The translations under genes were made by a program, and so were the position numbers. Shown piece after piece: positions 47,001 to 58,884 of a DNA stretch of 64,000 nt (positions within the stretch are counted from its first letter, which is position 1; each line of letters begins with the position of its first letter). A model generated the notes under the pieces. That model had not been told where the DNA came from, made no database searches, and was given only the letters and a program-made list of their open reading frames with translations. Source of the stretch: Phoebastria nigripes (taxonomy: Eukaryota > Chordata > Aves > Procellariiformes > Diomedeidae); contig JAYKAV010000478.1 of assembly GCA_035582835.1 (NCBI GenBank), positions 1,824,086 through 1,888,085 of the forward strand, written 5' to 3'.

Positions 47001-47600
47001 CTGCTCTCTGTCACTGATACCTCCATCCCCATGGGTCACTGCTGGTGGCCACAGCTTTTAATCACATGCTGGGCCTCCAGTGATTTATCACCCCTTAATA
47101 GTTTTTGTGTTGAAGATTCCCAGTTGGCAGCTCAGCTCCCCTTCCCCCCCACCATGTAGTATTACCCAAGAGCATCAAAACCAAAGCAGGAAAATATACT
47201 GTCCATGTGGAAGCAGAATTAATGCTGTTTAAGAAAACTATCTGTTACTGACACATGTTTTTAGCGAATAATTAGTGAGACCATAAAAGATTTTAGGAAT
47301 TATGCAAAGATTATGAAGTTAAAGGCTTGAAATCTAGTATAGTGTTTCCAACAGACTGCATGGCTATCTCTCGTTCTCTGCATAGTGCATTTAAAAATAG
47401 TCAGTCTTGCATTTGATAAATTCTTGCCACGAGATTGACTTTAGTTTTCAGCCCCAAGCTGCTTCAGTGGAACTTCCTTCCAACTCACAGTGAACAGAAA
47501 CACTGTGCGCAGGAAAAACTCCAGCACTTATAGAGTGCCAGCATACGATGTGACGTTTCTGATCTCAGTACATAACCAAGATTTGTCTCATAGGAAACAC
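44065..47600. other. unique DNA, no gene seen
   Basis: No supported feature in about 3.5 kb. Slightly GC-richer stretches at 44500-44720 and 46900-47150 hold no recognised repeat. Opposite-strand frames at 46757-47061 overlap and share an N at about 46824. Confidence 0.55.
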
Positions 47601-47604
47601 TGAT

Positions 47605-47745
47605 GCAGCATTTTTCATCCACAGGTCTCAAAAGTTTCCTGCACTTACCTCCATTTCAAAGCTGAGCTGACTTTCCAATTCACAGAGTGGGATGCTGCCT
47701 GAACCAGGGTTAAGGCCAGGCTTCCTTAGTCCCCAGCAAAAAGGC
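47605..47745 (-). mobile_element. possible MIR/CORE-SINE fragment, reverse
   Basis: 'ccacaggtctcaaaagtttc', 'cacttacctccatttcaaag' and 'attcacagagtgggatgctg' with 'ctgaaccagggttaag' resemble degraded reverse-complement MIR ('cagatctcaaagcactttac', 'tatccccattttacag'). Divergence is high. Confidence 0.35.
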
Positions 47746-47768
47746 TCTGCGATAGACCTAGACATCTC

Positions 47769-48037
47769 TCAGGAATACATAAACTTTTTCCACTTGATCA
47801 GACTCCTTGGGAAGTAACGGTTATGATTCCGCTTTGAACAAAGAATACNCAACTTCAGTCCATACCAATTCCTTGCACCTATGTCTCGAATTCTAGCAAG
47901 AAGGGATTCTTCACACTCAGGTGGCAATAATCTCTGCAGGTGGTGGTGCTGGCAGTGGTGAGGATAATGTTGGTCCATCTCCTTCTCTGTTGGAGTTTGT
48001 CTGATGGATCCAAACCATCCATCTAGCTCATTTTTCT
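47769..48037 (-). other. candidate terminal coding exon, reverse strand
   Basis: On the reverse strand an intron-like TTTGTTTTAG ends at 48038; from 48037 a frame runs open for about 89 codons to a TGA at 47769-47771. In-frame ATG codons exist (one at 47976-47978). The peptide mixes charged and aromatic residues, with EEDG-poor but acidic/aromatic start (GWFGSI), a His-rich stretch (HHCQHHH) and a hydrophilic ELLARIRD-like segment. It has no domain I recognise. An N at 47849 leaves one residue open. The polypyrimidine tract is short and no upstream exon was found, so chance is quite possible. The open frame continues some 15 codons upstream of the splice site. Confidence 0.22.
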
Positions 48038-48044
48038 CTAAAAC

Positions 48045-51000
48045 AAAGTAGACACACTTTAGTTGCGGGTTTTGAACACAGTTAACCTACACATTGTGCA
48101 CAGGAGCCACATTATTTCAGCCACTGAATGGAGAAATTTAAGCATTTATTAGGATTTGTTCCAGTGGAAAAAAGATAGGTCCTTTATACGAATGGGTCAT
48201 ATTTCACTCCTGCTTCTCTTCCTCCCATGTCTAACNCTATTCAGTGGTCTAATCAAAGATACATAATGCTAGTAATAGAAGAATCAGGTTGAAAAACTAA
48301 AGAAAGTAATAAATTTCAGTGACAAGCTTACACTCAGAAAACCTGCAAATAAAGGCCAAGAGGCAAAGAAATCCAACTTGTCAGTCAAGTATCTTGGAAG
48401 GAAATTATCTGGCACNTGCAGGAGGTGTCCCATTACCCAGGTTGAGGACTCAGCTTCAGCATGTCAATCCTCCCTTCCCACCCAGCTCTCATGCTCGTGG
48501 AAAGTGGGGTGAGGGCAGGGAAAATGGGGATGGAGGTGTGTTCAGGTCTCAACCCGGCATGGAGCTATGATGGAACTGGGGGGGACATGCTGACGTTAAG
48601 AGCTGAGAAATACATGCAGATGCCACATTTTAGGTATAGCTTTACCATCTGCCAACATCTTGGAGGTTCTTTACTTGTATGAGGCAAGCAGTGGTTGTTA
48701 TGATACACAGATAAAGTGTATTCTTGATACATTTAAACGTAATCTCTGTGGGCTTAGTTTCAATGACACTGAGCGCTCATAGCCATAAACAAAATCATGC
48801 CATTCTTGGTGATTATCATCTCTAAAAATAAGTCTCTTTGTTATATGTAAAGTTGTTACCTGTAAAACAATAACTCAGCATGTATCTAAAGACGTCTAAA
48901 TACAAACATGATCTATTTCATAAAACACAGCCTGCAACACTACCTTACAAACAAGGTTGCCCATACACAACTATAACTTACCCAGGAAAAAAGGCAATGC
49001 ACCTCTAGCACAGAATTACAATACAAGCTGCCTCCTCACATCCAGTAGTGCATATCACAGCGTTTCTCATCACTGGTGGATCAATTTACAAAGGCAGGGA
49101 AGGATAATAACTAAATACGATTGTTCAACTTAATTGCTAGCACGCAGTATCTAAATAGCATTTTTGCATTATGTCATACAACTACCATTGCCCTACATGG
49201 TAACAGGTCCTTAACAAATAGGTGTATGTGAGAATAAGGGCAGGCCAGAACCCTTATAAAGCAAACTGCTTCTTTCTTACAGTTTTACCACTTGCCATAG
49301 GCTGTGATAGAAATGCTAAAATATAAAGCTAATACACAGGAGGTTTGTTTATTGCGTTGTATGGACCAAAGAGAATTTCCTGCATATGACACTGAAGGCA
49401 GAGCGTACAAAAATTCCTCTGAAGTCTGCAGAGAGCACTGAACAGACCCTCCTCTGTATTAGCCTTTTTCTCACATATCTGTGTTTCGGATTTTAACACA
49501 GCTGTGAAAGAAAAAACAAGAGCAACACCAATAACCTTGCCAATTGGGCATTCAAATGTCAGAGACAAAGGAAAGTTTGGTAAGGAGATGAGCTTGCTGT
49601 GGGCAATGACTGTGTCAGACAGCCAATGACATCACTCCCTGTGCTGTCTCCATCACAATTTTCCAGAACAGAATTACAGCGATGACAGATTCCATTCCAA
49701 AACTCCCAGGCAGCTCTTTACATAGATGTAGCAGAACAAAAGCATTACACGAGATTTCCTCTCTCCATCAAGCAGCATTTGATGTTCTCTAATCCTCACC
49801 TTGGGAAAAGCATTCGAGAACCATATGGACTTGCTGAAATCACACAGGATGTCCTGTCTCATAGCTAAAACTCACGAGTTAAGGAATTCCTATGGGGCGG
49901 AGAGGGCAGAGAAAGTAGGTCATGTCTTTTATTTCCAAGAAGAGGGCAGGGATAGCCCCCAAAGCTATACACATGACCGTCAGGTGCAATTGCTACACGT
50001 TCCATAGAAGACTATTCTGGTGACTTAATGGGGCCTAATGGGGAGTAGAAAACCAGAAAAAGCATCAACACTATCTGCTGTATTAGAGAAATCTTCAGTA
50101 GCCAGAAATAAGTGACAAAAAATTAAAATTTTCTTCTACTTTCATCTTTAAAAATTCAGTCCTCCACTTGTACAGAATTTTGACCACAGCTGGTTGACTA
50201 TGGAAGTGTAGGAAGTCACAGCACTTGACGGTTGGATGGAAGCTTTCATTTAAAATTAATAACCAGCATTTTCATGCATTTTAACCAAAACTGACCCAGT
50301 AGTTAAGAATTTATGTGTTCAGTTAACCCAGTTCCCTTTTCTAATTCAATTACTTATTGACTTCTAGCATTGGCTATAAGCTATTCAGTTAATATTTTTA
50401 CTTTGTATGGAAACTCAATCTTATTTGTATCCATTGCCAATAATATCATCTTAAATAACATCATCAGCATCAACTGTCTGCAGTCTGCTGTGTCACCCAT
50501 GACCTGAGTAGAAATTTTTTCTTCTCCTTCATGGAATGATATCCAANGAGCAAAGGAGCAGTTTAAGCCGCATTTTCAAAATTTGATGCATTCAATTGTG
50601 CACATAACATTTATCCCATTTTCATGCTCTGTATATTAGCGGAATGATCAGAAGCTAAAAGCAAATAAAAATAATAGCACACATTCTTTTAGAGTCACCA
50701 TTTTTTAAAACTACCCTTAAAATGTTATATCTCTATCTTTTTCTCAGCCTTCCATACTCATGTACCTCTCCGTTGGTATTTAGTTAATGGAAAAATCAAA
50801 GGAAGTTTAACAGGTGTTATTGTAAAGAACCCTTTACACTTGAGACAACTGCTTCACGGTCATTATCTAAGTATGTCTTGCGGTTTGGAGCCACACTTGA
50901 GAGTTTAGATTTCATACATTACCCAGCAATCCGTTCCCTGCACCAGCCTCCGTTTTATTAACACCAATGAGGACAAGCCGNATGTTTCAGATATGAACTC

Positions 51001-51085
51001 AGACGAAAGTGTCTCCTAATTCAGAGCTAGCAATTGATTCAGGCCCATCTCTGCTTGTTGTATAATTCTTTTGCTCCCTGTTGTA
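48045..51085. other. unique DNA, no gene seen
   Basis: No supported gene or repeat except the G-rich motif at 48506-48529. Isolated N bases near 48236, 48416, 50547 and 50982. Short frames (49329-49568 -, 49801-50007 +) are unfamiliar. Confidence 0.55.
48506..48529 (+). repeat. G-quadruplex motif
   Basis: Four G runs (4, 3, 3 and 4 bases) separated by loops of 3, 2 and 5 bases fit the standard G3+N1-7 rule for an intramolecular G-quadruplex on the + strand. Context is locally GC-rich. Confidence 0.75.
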
Positions 51086-51089
51086 TTCT

Positions 51090-51800
51090 GGGTGTATTCT
51101 AGTATTTCTGCAGTGTGATGAATTTAGATTAAGAGCACAGCTACCGGCATGCTGCTCACCCCAAGTGACTCAGGCACCTTCTGCTTTGTTACAGTGACCT
51201 CCCAAGTCCCCAGAATTTATCTGTGTAGACAACACAATCATAATTCATTGAAAAGTGCACAGAATGAGCGATATATCAGGAAAGTTTTTTTACTTTTAAC
51301 TGCAAGCAAAGGGTTGTAATAAGAATGTATTACGTTGCCTGGCATTAACAGGCATGTCACTGCAAGCGAAAACAGTTTCACATCTTGGGTAGTTTGAGAA
51401 GCAGACAAATACCGTGACTGTCTTTTTCTTCTTGATGTCCTTTTATAATTGATCTTGAGCTAGGAACTTTGCATTCCAGCAGAAGCCTGGATTAAGAACC
51501 TAGACCAGCAACAGTCAGCCATCAATCTTGAGGCCATCTATCCTATCTGCAACCACTTGTATCAGCCATTAGCTATTTAGTAACTCTAAGTCTCAGGGAG
51601 AGAGATCATCTTTCAAAGAGAATAAATGCTCAGTGCATAATCCCATTCATTCCTCCTATTCTTTTGCTAATTCCCATCTATTACTCCCTCAGCACTTGCA
51701 ATGAAATCTCATGCTCATTGCTTCAGCCATATTTATACACCACATTACTAAGCATCAGAAAAGAAGAACTAATTGCTTTCTTTTTCCAGATACGATTTCC
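51090..51800. promoter_or_regulatory. possible conserved noncoding block
   Basis: Repeat-free sequence of mixed composition with 'atcataattcattgaaaa', 'ggcattaacaggcatgtcac', 'ccattagctatttagtaact' and 'tttgctaattcccatc'. The texture resembles the 37-42 kb blocks but motifs are sparser. Weak inference. Confidence 0.2.
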
Positions 51801-51804
51801 TACA

Positions 51805-52615
51805 AAAATTTAAGTGTGAGTTTTCCAAAAATATTGCAGATCAGAATGCAATGATTAATAACACCTTCAGCATACATCCATAACTACTTGCTTCTCATTT
51901 ATATTGATTTCTCCTTACAGCGTTCCTGAAGTGCAATGTGGCACCAGGGGCAGCAGCGTTAAATATACCCTTCACTGCAAGGGTTCTTTCTCACTGCCAA
52001 AGCAGTGTAAGACGAGAGGTTAGTTAATATAAAGGAGACAACAACGGCCTTGTATTCTGAAAGGTACCTCTGCATAAGATCCTCTTTTCTTCTTCAGAAA
52101 TTTTGAAGTTGTTTTTTCTGTGTCTGAAAATACTATCATTTTAAATACATATATTTCACTAAGAAAACATTCCAAATTTGCATTGAAATCCTCTTTCTGC
52201 TACACTCTAGTTCTCAAAATATTCCATTCTGTGACCCCTTTATCATCACAGACTACCTCTCCCAACAAGACAGCGTCTCTACACACACACAACCCATAAA
52301 ATAAAAAATGGCAAAATGCTCTTGGGCGCCTNGCACTTCCACCAAGACAGCCATGACGGTTACATCTTCATCTGAATAATAGTAGTCTCTTAAGTTAGGA
52401 AACTCAGGGGATTCATTTACATGGATATGACCATGCGATAGATTTGCACCTGGCATAAACAGGTGCAGCTGCTTCAGTGTAATTGCAGACATGCTGATTT
52501 ACAGCAGAGGATAGAGCAGGTTGAGGGCTCCTCCACAGCACAGGCAAAATTACGTTTTGCTGCCAAAGTATTGGTATAGTTATACACATAATTAAGCATT
52601 TTGCCCTCATCCTTC
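51805..52615. other. AT-rich DNA, no gene seen
   Basis: No recognised feature; one N near 52332 inside two unfamiliar reverse frames (52253-52492, 52413-52673). Confidence 0.55.
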
Positions 52616-52619
52616 TGCC

Positions 52620-53230
52620 AGCAAAGCTCAATTTCTCAGAGCAAATGGCAGTGAGAGCACACCCTGCAGCCATGGGACCGCTCTTGCTCCTTGGCTGCAG
52701 CAGATCTTGCCCACTCAGAATTGCATCATCGCCTGCAGGTTTCTGTCTCCAGCCCAGCCGGGGGGTGATGGGACATCCAAGAGAAACACTGCAGGGACCT
52801 CAAAATGGTGTCACCGGTAGTAGCAGGGAAGCACAGGACAGGCAGACTTGGGGAAGTCTGTACCCTGCGGTGCCTGGTGAGAGCAGAGACTCCTAGGCTT
52901 CCTGAACCGGGCTTTTCACCTCTGCTGAGCTGCACGTCGTGGAGGGCAGGGGAAGCGCTGAAGCAGGGCACTGCTGAGAAAGGGCTCAGCCCTGGCAGGA
53001 GGCTGTGCTCTTCTTAATACCCTTTTCTTTCAGTCAGTTATGCTGCACTCATGCACAGACCAAGGACGAAGAGAAGGGATGCCCATCGCTGGGTCTTTTC
53101 ACTGTCCCGCTTCAGCTGCCTCTCCCCAGGCAACTCCTGCTTTGCCTAATGCCCAAAAGAAGCCCCCGTCAACCGAGTTTCTGGCTGCGATTGAGTCAGG
53201 ATTGCAAAACTGAGCCTGGATTTCTGTTCC
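52620..53230. other. GC-rich block
   Basis: GC content is clearly higher than the flanks, with about 15 CpGs in 600 bases, well short of a classical CpG island. All six frames show short open stretches; 52645-52896 (+) starts with a Leu-rich signal-like segment (MGPLLLLG at an internal Met), which is weak evidence. A pyrimidine-rich 3' splice-like site ends at CAG 53031-53033. It could be a noncoding-RNA exon, a small promoter or an old GC-rich repeat. Confidence 0.3.
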
Positions 53231-53234
53231 TCTG

Positions 53235-53820
53235 TTTGTACTGATGGAAGAAAGATACTATTACACTTTCCTGTGATGAGATAGACTCCTTCAAGTGAAC
53301 TGGTCGCGAGCGTGTTATCCAATGCATATATTTAGAACGTCAACATACAGCATACATGGCCTGCTGTACTACCTAAATAATTATATTACTCAAGCTGTTC
53401 TTCTTAATTGTTTAGGTAAAATTTTCCAATTGTTGGCACTCCTCTGGGGTTTTCCCATCGGAATTCTTGTTCCTAAGGAGCAACAATAGACTAAAGGAAC
53501 TTTTATTACTTTGGGACTGGTCATTAACATTGTCACATTGTTTTTTCTTCTTTTCAGATAACGATTACAGGCTTTAGAATGTTATTTCTTTTTTTCAAGT
53601 ACACTGCACTGAAGATCTTCATGACCACAATTTCCAGGGAATGCGCAACATTTATTTTAATTAGCTTATGATTTTTCACTTAGTGCACCTTGTTGAACGA
53701 TTCCTCTAAAAGCACCCCAGAAGGCACTGGCAGTGCAGGGAACAGTACCTGGCTCTCCCACACACCACCTTGCCGTTCTGAATGCATCTTCTTCGCTCAC
53801 AAGAGAAGAGATACCAAACT
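53235..53820. other. AT-rich DNA, no gene seen
   Basis: A pyrimidine tract ending in CAG near 53558 resembles a 3' splice site but no exon could be supported. Confidence 0.6.
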
Positions 53821-53824
53821 GCAC

Positions 53825-53960
53825 ACCTTCTGGCAAGTGCCAACACCCCTATCTTCATCCTGCGATTCAGTAAACTGAAGCACAGAAAAATAATAAATCA
53901 AAATGCCTGAAGTTAAATCACATCACATTCAGACCTCTAACTACATTTCTAAGGCATCAG
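53825..53960 (-). mobile_element. MIR-like SINE, reverse
   Basis: 'acacccctatcttcatcctg' followed by 'gattcagtaaactgaagcac', 'agaaaaataataaatc' and 'gaagttaaatcacatcac' fits reverse-complement MIR ('attatccccattttacag', 'atgaggaaactgaggcac', 'agagaggttaagtaac'). Confidence 0.55.
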
Positions 53961-54236
53961 GTTCACAACACTTTCTGTTAAAGCTAACAAATTACTTCAA
54001 GAGATGCTTTTTAACTTTTTATAAATGGAAATCAATTTGATCAAGCCCATGAGAGATGCGGTTTTCAAAGTCAAGGAAGATAATCTGGTGTCTAATCATG
54101 TCAAAAGAGTGAAACCTTACAGACCCCTCTTTAAATTCCTAGTCTACACAGTCATATTCTTAGCCAGAAACAGCAACGCTGGAGTAAAAAGGTGTAAGTT
54201 ATTTGAAGTATTTTCTAATATAATAAAGCAAAATAA

Positions 54237-54254
54237 TTTTTTTTTTTTTTTTTA
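54237..54254 (+). repeat. T18 homopolymer
   Basis: Simple T run after 'aaaataa'. No retrocopy recognised on the reverse strand. Confidence 0.9.
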
Positions 54255-54259
54255 ATGTA

Positions 54260-55835
54260 AGCAGCACACATTTTCTGGCTAGCTTTACTTTAAAAGCATT
54301 TCATACGCACAATTAAGATATTAAGCATGGGCCCAACTATGTTGTTAGGAATTTAAGTGTGCCAGTACTGACAAATCATTGGCGCTTAACAGTTCTGCCT
54401 TTAAAATCATCATAATTTGACTTCAGAGCACTGCGAAAAGCTAAAAAAAGATTTTAAGAGCTGGAAAATGACTTTTCTTTCCAGACTGTTCAGAGTACTG
54501 TACATTCATTGTACTTTTGAAAGCAATGTGACTTGTGAAACTGGCAACTTGCCCATCCATAGCGTCTTAGAGATGTTTATAGCACATGATATTTTAATTG
54601 CGTGATGACAAAATTATTTGGAAATATAATCAGTTTCACAATGCATTTGCTTCATATTTTNAACAGAAAGTATGAGGTTTGAATAACACTAAGGTCTGGA
54701 TATAAGCCCAACAAAACAACACAAACGTTGGGGAAAGGTGTCCATAATCCATCACCCTTAATGCACCCATGAACCTATATGCATAAGCTTAGGTGTTGCT
54801 AGGGATTCAAACTGGCGTGTAACTATCCAGGTGCTATAGACAGGCGTCATGGGTGAAATCCATGGTCCCTCATCAGCACCTGAAGTTTATTCTAGGCCAC
54901 NTCTTCTTAAGGGTGGTCTTCTCAAGAGAGCAGTGGCTGCCAGGGACCAGCATTTCTCTTTTCTGGCGAACAAAACCCTAGTAACTTCTAAACAACTACT
55001 GTTGTTTAAAATATGGAGCTACTGAACAAAGAAGACAGAGTTACTCAAGAAATGTATTGAGTCATTTTACAGTCAAATTACAATAATATGGTCTGATTTG
55101 CATAAACCAGGCCACAGAATTTCATCCAACAGACAAGCTGATTTTTTGCGCATATACAGAGAAATGCTTATTAAGTAGAGTCTCTCCCTAAACCCACAGG
55201 ACATTGATTATATCTGAATGGGCTGTCTACTGCCTTCTGAGCCAAGTTTGCCATCTTTGTTTTGACATATAAAACTCTAAAATGGCTTTGGATATGCCTA
55301 CTTGCGGGACTGACTTTGACTCTATATTGCATTCATAAACCTGGAGTCTTCTGCTTTATAGAAACACTAATGGACATGACCGTGTAGACAAACTCCTGCA
55401 GTTTTGGAATTCATGCCTCACTTTCTGTGAGCGCATACATATAGATAATCCAATCTGTTAAACCCCCATCAACAGAGTTGCTGTTAATATCCCAGCTTTT
55501 TAACAGGTAGTCAGGAAAGTTGACTAGCTTGGTGAGTACATTCAACAGAGAGAGGAAAAGAGGAAAACGTTTTAATGATTANATGTTGTTGCAGCTTTTT
55601 AATTGGGAAGCTCCTTCCATTTCCTAAGTTTTTCTTTGTTTTGTTTTGTTTTTTAATTATCTTACCAGGGCATGGAGGTAACCTTACAAGACAAATCGAA
55701 ATTAAAAATAAGGAAAAAAGTCTCTTCGATACAGTCCACAGTTTTAGACTCTTGAAACTGTTTATACAGCATCTTGTATGTGCAAAGGTTAATTTCATGA
55801 GCTAATGGATTTTTTGTTTTATTTTACAAAGCACA
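54260..55835. other. AT-rich DNA, no gene seen
   Basis: No recognised gene or repeat. Three isolated N bases (about 54661, 54901, 55582) and a T/G-rich run near 55635-55655. Confidence 0.6.
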
Positions 55836-55839
55836 CGTA

Positions 55840-55925
55840 ATATACACTGTAGTCAACAGATGCACAACTCAAGACATCTGATCAAAGTCCTATTAACTGC
55901 ACTTGGTGACTTTCAAACTAGGTCC
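55840..55925. mobile_element. old palindromic (MITE-like) sauropsid element
   Basis: 'catctgatcaaagtcctatt' and 'aactgcacttggtgacttt' with 'caaactaggtcctg' match an element whose ends read 'ggatctgatccaaagcccattgaagtca' and 'gggctttggatcaggccct'. Diverged copy, approximate limits. Confidence 0.45.
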
Positions 55926-56039
55926 TGCTGAAATATCTGAAAGAAAATCCTCTTATGAATATGAACTTGATTTATAGCAGCTGAAGATCTAACCTGTAGA
56001 TGAGTCTCTCATAATTATTTGTATATAGGAAAAACATGG

Positions 56040-56110
56040 GCCCCAGTCCTAAACTGGGATTTTACTGGAACACTGTTACAGAAAAGGAGTTACACCGGTG
56101 CTCCTTACCA
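56040..56110. mobile_element. old palindromic sauropsid element, 'gttacaccggtg' type
   Basis: 'ggagttacaccggtgctcct' preceded by 'gggccccagtcctaaactgg' is the usual wording of a common reptile and bird repeat ('gaagttacaccggtgtaa', 'gggcccaatcctgcaact'). Confidence 0.5.
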
Positions 56111-56114
56111 TATT

Positions 56115-58140
56115 AGAGAACATGTTTTGTAAATGGTGATTGACCCTTAACTGTACCAACACTATTAGGTGTCACTATAATTTATCCCCTAATGGGATTT
56201 CCTCACTGTGACTTCCCTAGGTCTGTGGCCTTGTTTATCAGTTCAGTAGCGCTTGTAACAAAACATGCACATATATTCCACAANGTACGTCACATCCTTA
56301 CAAGGAGCGAGGGTAGCCAGACACCCTGAAATATGGAATGTGCATTAGCAAGCGTGGTCCATAAAATTTCAAAGCCTGAGATCTTTTCACAGCCTGACAG
56401 ATTTTCCCATATAGCTTTCCACATTCCTAGTGTAACCCAATACAGGCACTGCAGGCTGAATGATAAACAGAGACTCCTTCAGGAAGTCTTGGGAAAGTGG
56501 AGCCTCAGAATATTACACTTTGCTCTAACTATTCCACAGGTGACTGTTAAGGCTGCATAGCCCATTTTTTCAACTCAGTAGAAGACAGGCAAAAAAAATG
56601 AGAACAGGACAGAACAAGTAACTAAAAATGTCTGTTAATGAACTATACTACCCTTGAACACTATCTTTTATGGAAAACAAAAATACTTCAGTACTTTCCA
56701 ATCCTGGAAAAAACAGAAGCAGCGTTTCGGCAGAAACGTGATTTAATATTGCTTTTGCATGAGATGCACTGGTAAATTTTATTGTAAAATGTGGTTTGTA
56801 ATACCTGCAAACCATGAGAAGCGTGAAAGCACATTTCTACTACTTGACTCACTTCTATTTCTTCTATTTACCAGCTGTGTGCTTGCCAGCTATAGCTTAT
56901 ACATATATTCATTGCAGCCCCAGCCACAAGCAATGTGCATGCAACACACACAAGCACTCAGAAAACGAGAGTCTCACCGTAGCCAGCATATACTCACTGA
57001 GCCAGGCTCTCAGCAGCATTCGAACTGCACAAAAAGAGCCCAGAGCGGAGCCAAGGCAGGTACACACTACCAGGGCTCCCCAGACCACAGAACTGGCTAT
57101 CCTCCAGGTCAAACCCTAATGCGAAGCGGAGCATCTTCAGAGCTGTTCTGCTTTACATCAGCTGTCAGTGACTTAGAGCTAGTGCAGTTTTCAGGCATTG
57201 TTGGGATGTTTTGACCATACTCCCTTGCTCATAGCTTTGCACCCTATGTAGCATAGGAACTGTTACAGCAAGTGAGTGACAGCAAAGGATTACCTTGCTC
57301 ACAGACTGTCTTTCATGGTATAGATCCAGTAGACCAGTGCAAATTAACTACAGCATAGCCAAGAACCAGAGCCAGAATGACTAATAACGACCTTCCGAGC
57401 AGCCACAGCACGTAGTAAGAGCGCAAAGTACAAAGGATTTTCAGACAAAATAATACCTAATATACCACAGCCACTATATTGTGCCCATATTAGAGCTGGG
57501 AAAGCAAGCTTCAGCTGGTAATGTTTTCAATAGCTGTTGTGATCAAAAGAGGGAGTACATAGTTACCCATCTTACAAAACTTGTCGTGCCTGTTATTCAA
57601 GATTATCTGTTAAAAAAATATGTGCAACTATATTTCTGACCATGGATTTGGGCAAAACGCTGAACTGGATCATACTTTCATCAGCTGTTATTCTTGTTTA
57701 TGACTGGACAGCAATATCAGATCAGTATTGCCTCTGTTCCCTCATCACACAACTATGTGAGACAAACAGGAAAGATTTCAAGATGGCTGAACAGTATTTC
57801 CAGGCTGGATCTTTAGGCAGCCACAATCTACAGATTATTTTTAAGATTTCTGCTGCTTTTGGTGGTGAAAAAATGTTTGCAGGAAATAGACTGAAATGTT
57901 GTGAGTGTCATTAAAAAAACTGACATGCTTTCTTTAGCATTCATTTCATTTTAACTTGCATGCAAATGGAGAAAACAGGTTAATTAATTATTAGATACCA
58001 AGTACAGCTCCAAATTCTTCACATACCCATACTATTGAGGTCAAGATGCTAAATGGCTAACCCAAAATTCTGATATTTAGTACAAACCATAGGTATATCA
58101 ACATTTGATTTAATCTGGGAAATTATGTCCCCTGTACTGA
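56115..58140. other. unique DNA, no gene seen
   Basis: Open frames of 151 and 101 codons (56759-57214, 56814-57119) overlap each other in different frames and face a reverse frame, so none is credible alone. 57642-57914 (90 codons) begins in a Trp/Ile-rich stretch but matches nothing I know. An octamer-like ATGCAAAT lies at 57960-57967. Confidence 0.5.
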
Positions 58141-58143
58141 AGG

Positions 58144-58170
58144 AAAAAAAAAAAAAAAAACCAAAAAAAA
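58144..58170 (+). repeat. A-rich tract (A17 CC A8)
   Basis: Low-complexity A run. A similar, shorter A-rich run occurs at 58661-58678. Confidence 0.9.
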
Positions 58171-58179
58171 TTGAATAGA

Positions 58180-58685
58180 TTGAAGGAATATCTCATCCCT
58201 CCTAGGTATGCTTCCGGTTCTGGATCAAAAATAATTCCACTACCATCAGCAACACAACACTGTTGTGAGAGGTTATTAATCTCTGGTACATGTAACTGCC
58301 TAAAATAGAGCAGTGGTATATTACGATTTCCACTGATGAAAGTAAATATCAGGAAGTAACTGCCAATTCAGAAGATCATCTTTTTCGGTAATTTTGCTCA
58401 CATAAGGAATGCAATGAGCTATTAATTGCATAAGAACTGACAGGATTTCCAGCTCTCCTCTAAATGACATCAGCGTGATCCGAAGACAACGAAACAAAAA
58501 TATTCAAGGGAGGTTCCTCCCTTTCCGCATGCAACACTAAACTGCAGCATTAATCCCAGCTTGTGAGGTATCTCCTGGAGATATACTTCGCAGGTAGTGG
58601 GCTGAGGGAGAACTTGGCAGGAACCAGTGCCCCAGTTCTCCTGAAGAAAGGTTAATATTTAAAAGAAAAAAAAAAAAATCACCCT
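58180..58685. other. unique DNA, no gene seen
   Basis: No recognised gene or transposon up to the A-rich run at 58661-58678. Confidence 0.6.
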
Positions 58686-58689
58686 TTTA

Positions 58690-58880
58690 CTCCACATAAA
58701 ACATTTTTCCGGTTTTGATCTAGAGACAGTGATAGAGTTTAGCACAGCTAAAAATTCACAAGACTCACATGCGATAGTGTCAGTCTCTCATTTTAGCAAG
58801 ATGGAGCAGAGATCTGGACTTGGTCTGCCAAATTCTAGGTGGCTGCGCGAAGGAGGGCATTAACCACTCCAGACCCCTGA
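58690..58880 (-). mobile_element. MIR-like SINE, reverse
   Basis: 'gcagagatctggacttggtc', 'aaattctaggtggctgc' and above all 'ggcattaaccactccagacc' match the reverse complement of the MIR 5' (tRNA-derived) end, usually 'gtgcattaaccactagacca'. The 3' half to the left is weaker. Confidence 0.6.
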
Positions 58881-58884
58881 GACA

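Noticed and set aside
56759..57214. 151-codon forward frame overlapping a 101-codon frame
   Set aside because: Two frames and the reverse strand are open over the same bases, which points to low stop density rather than a gene.
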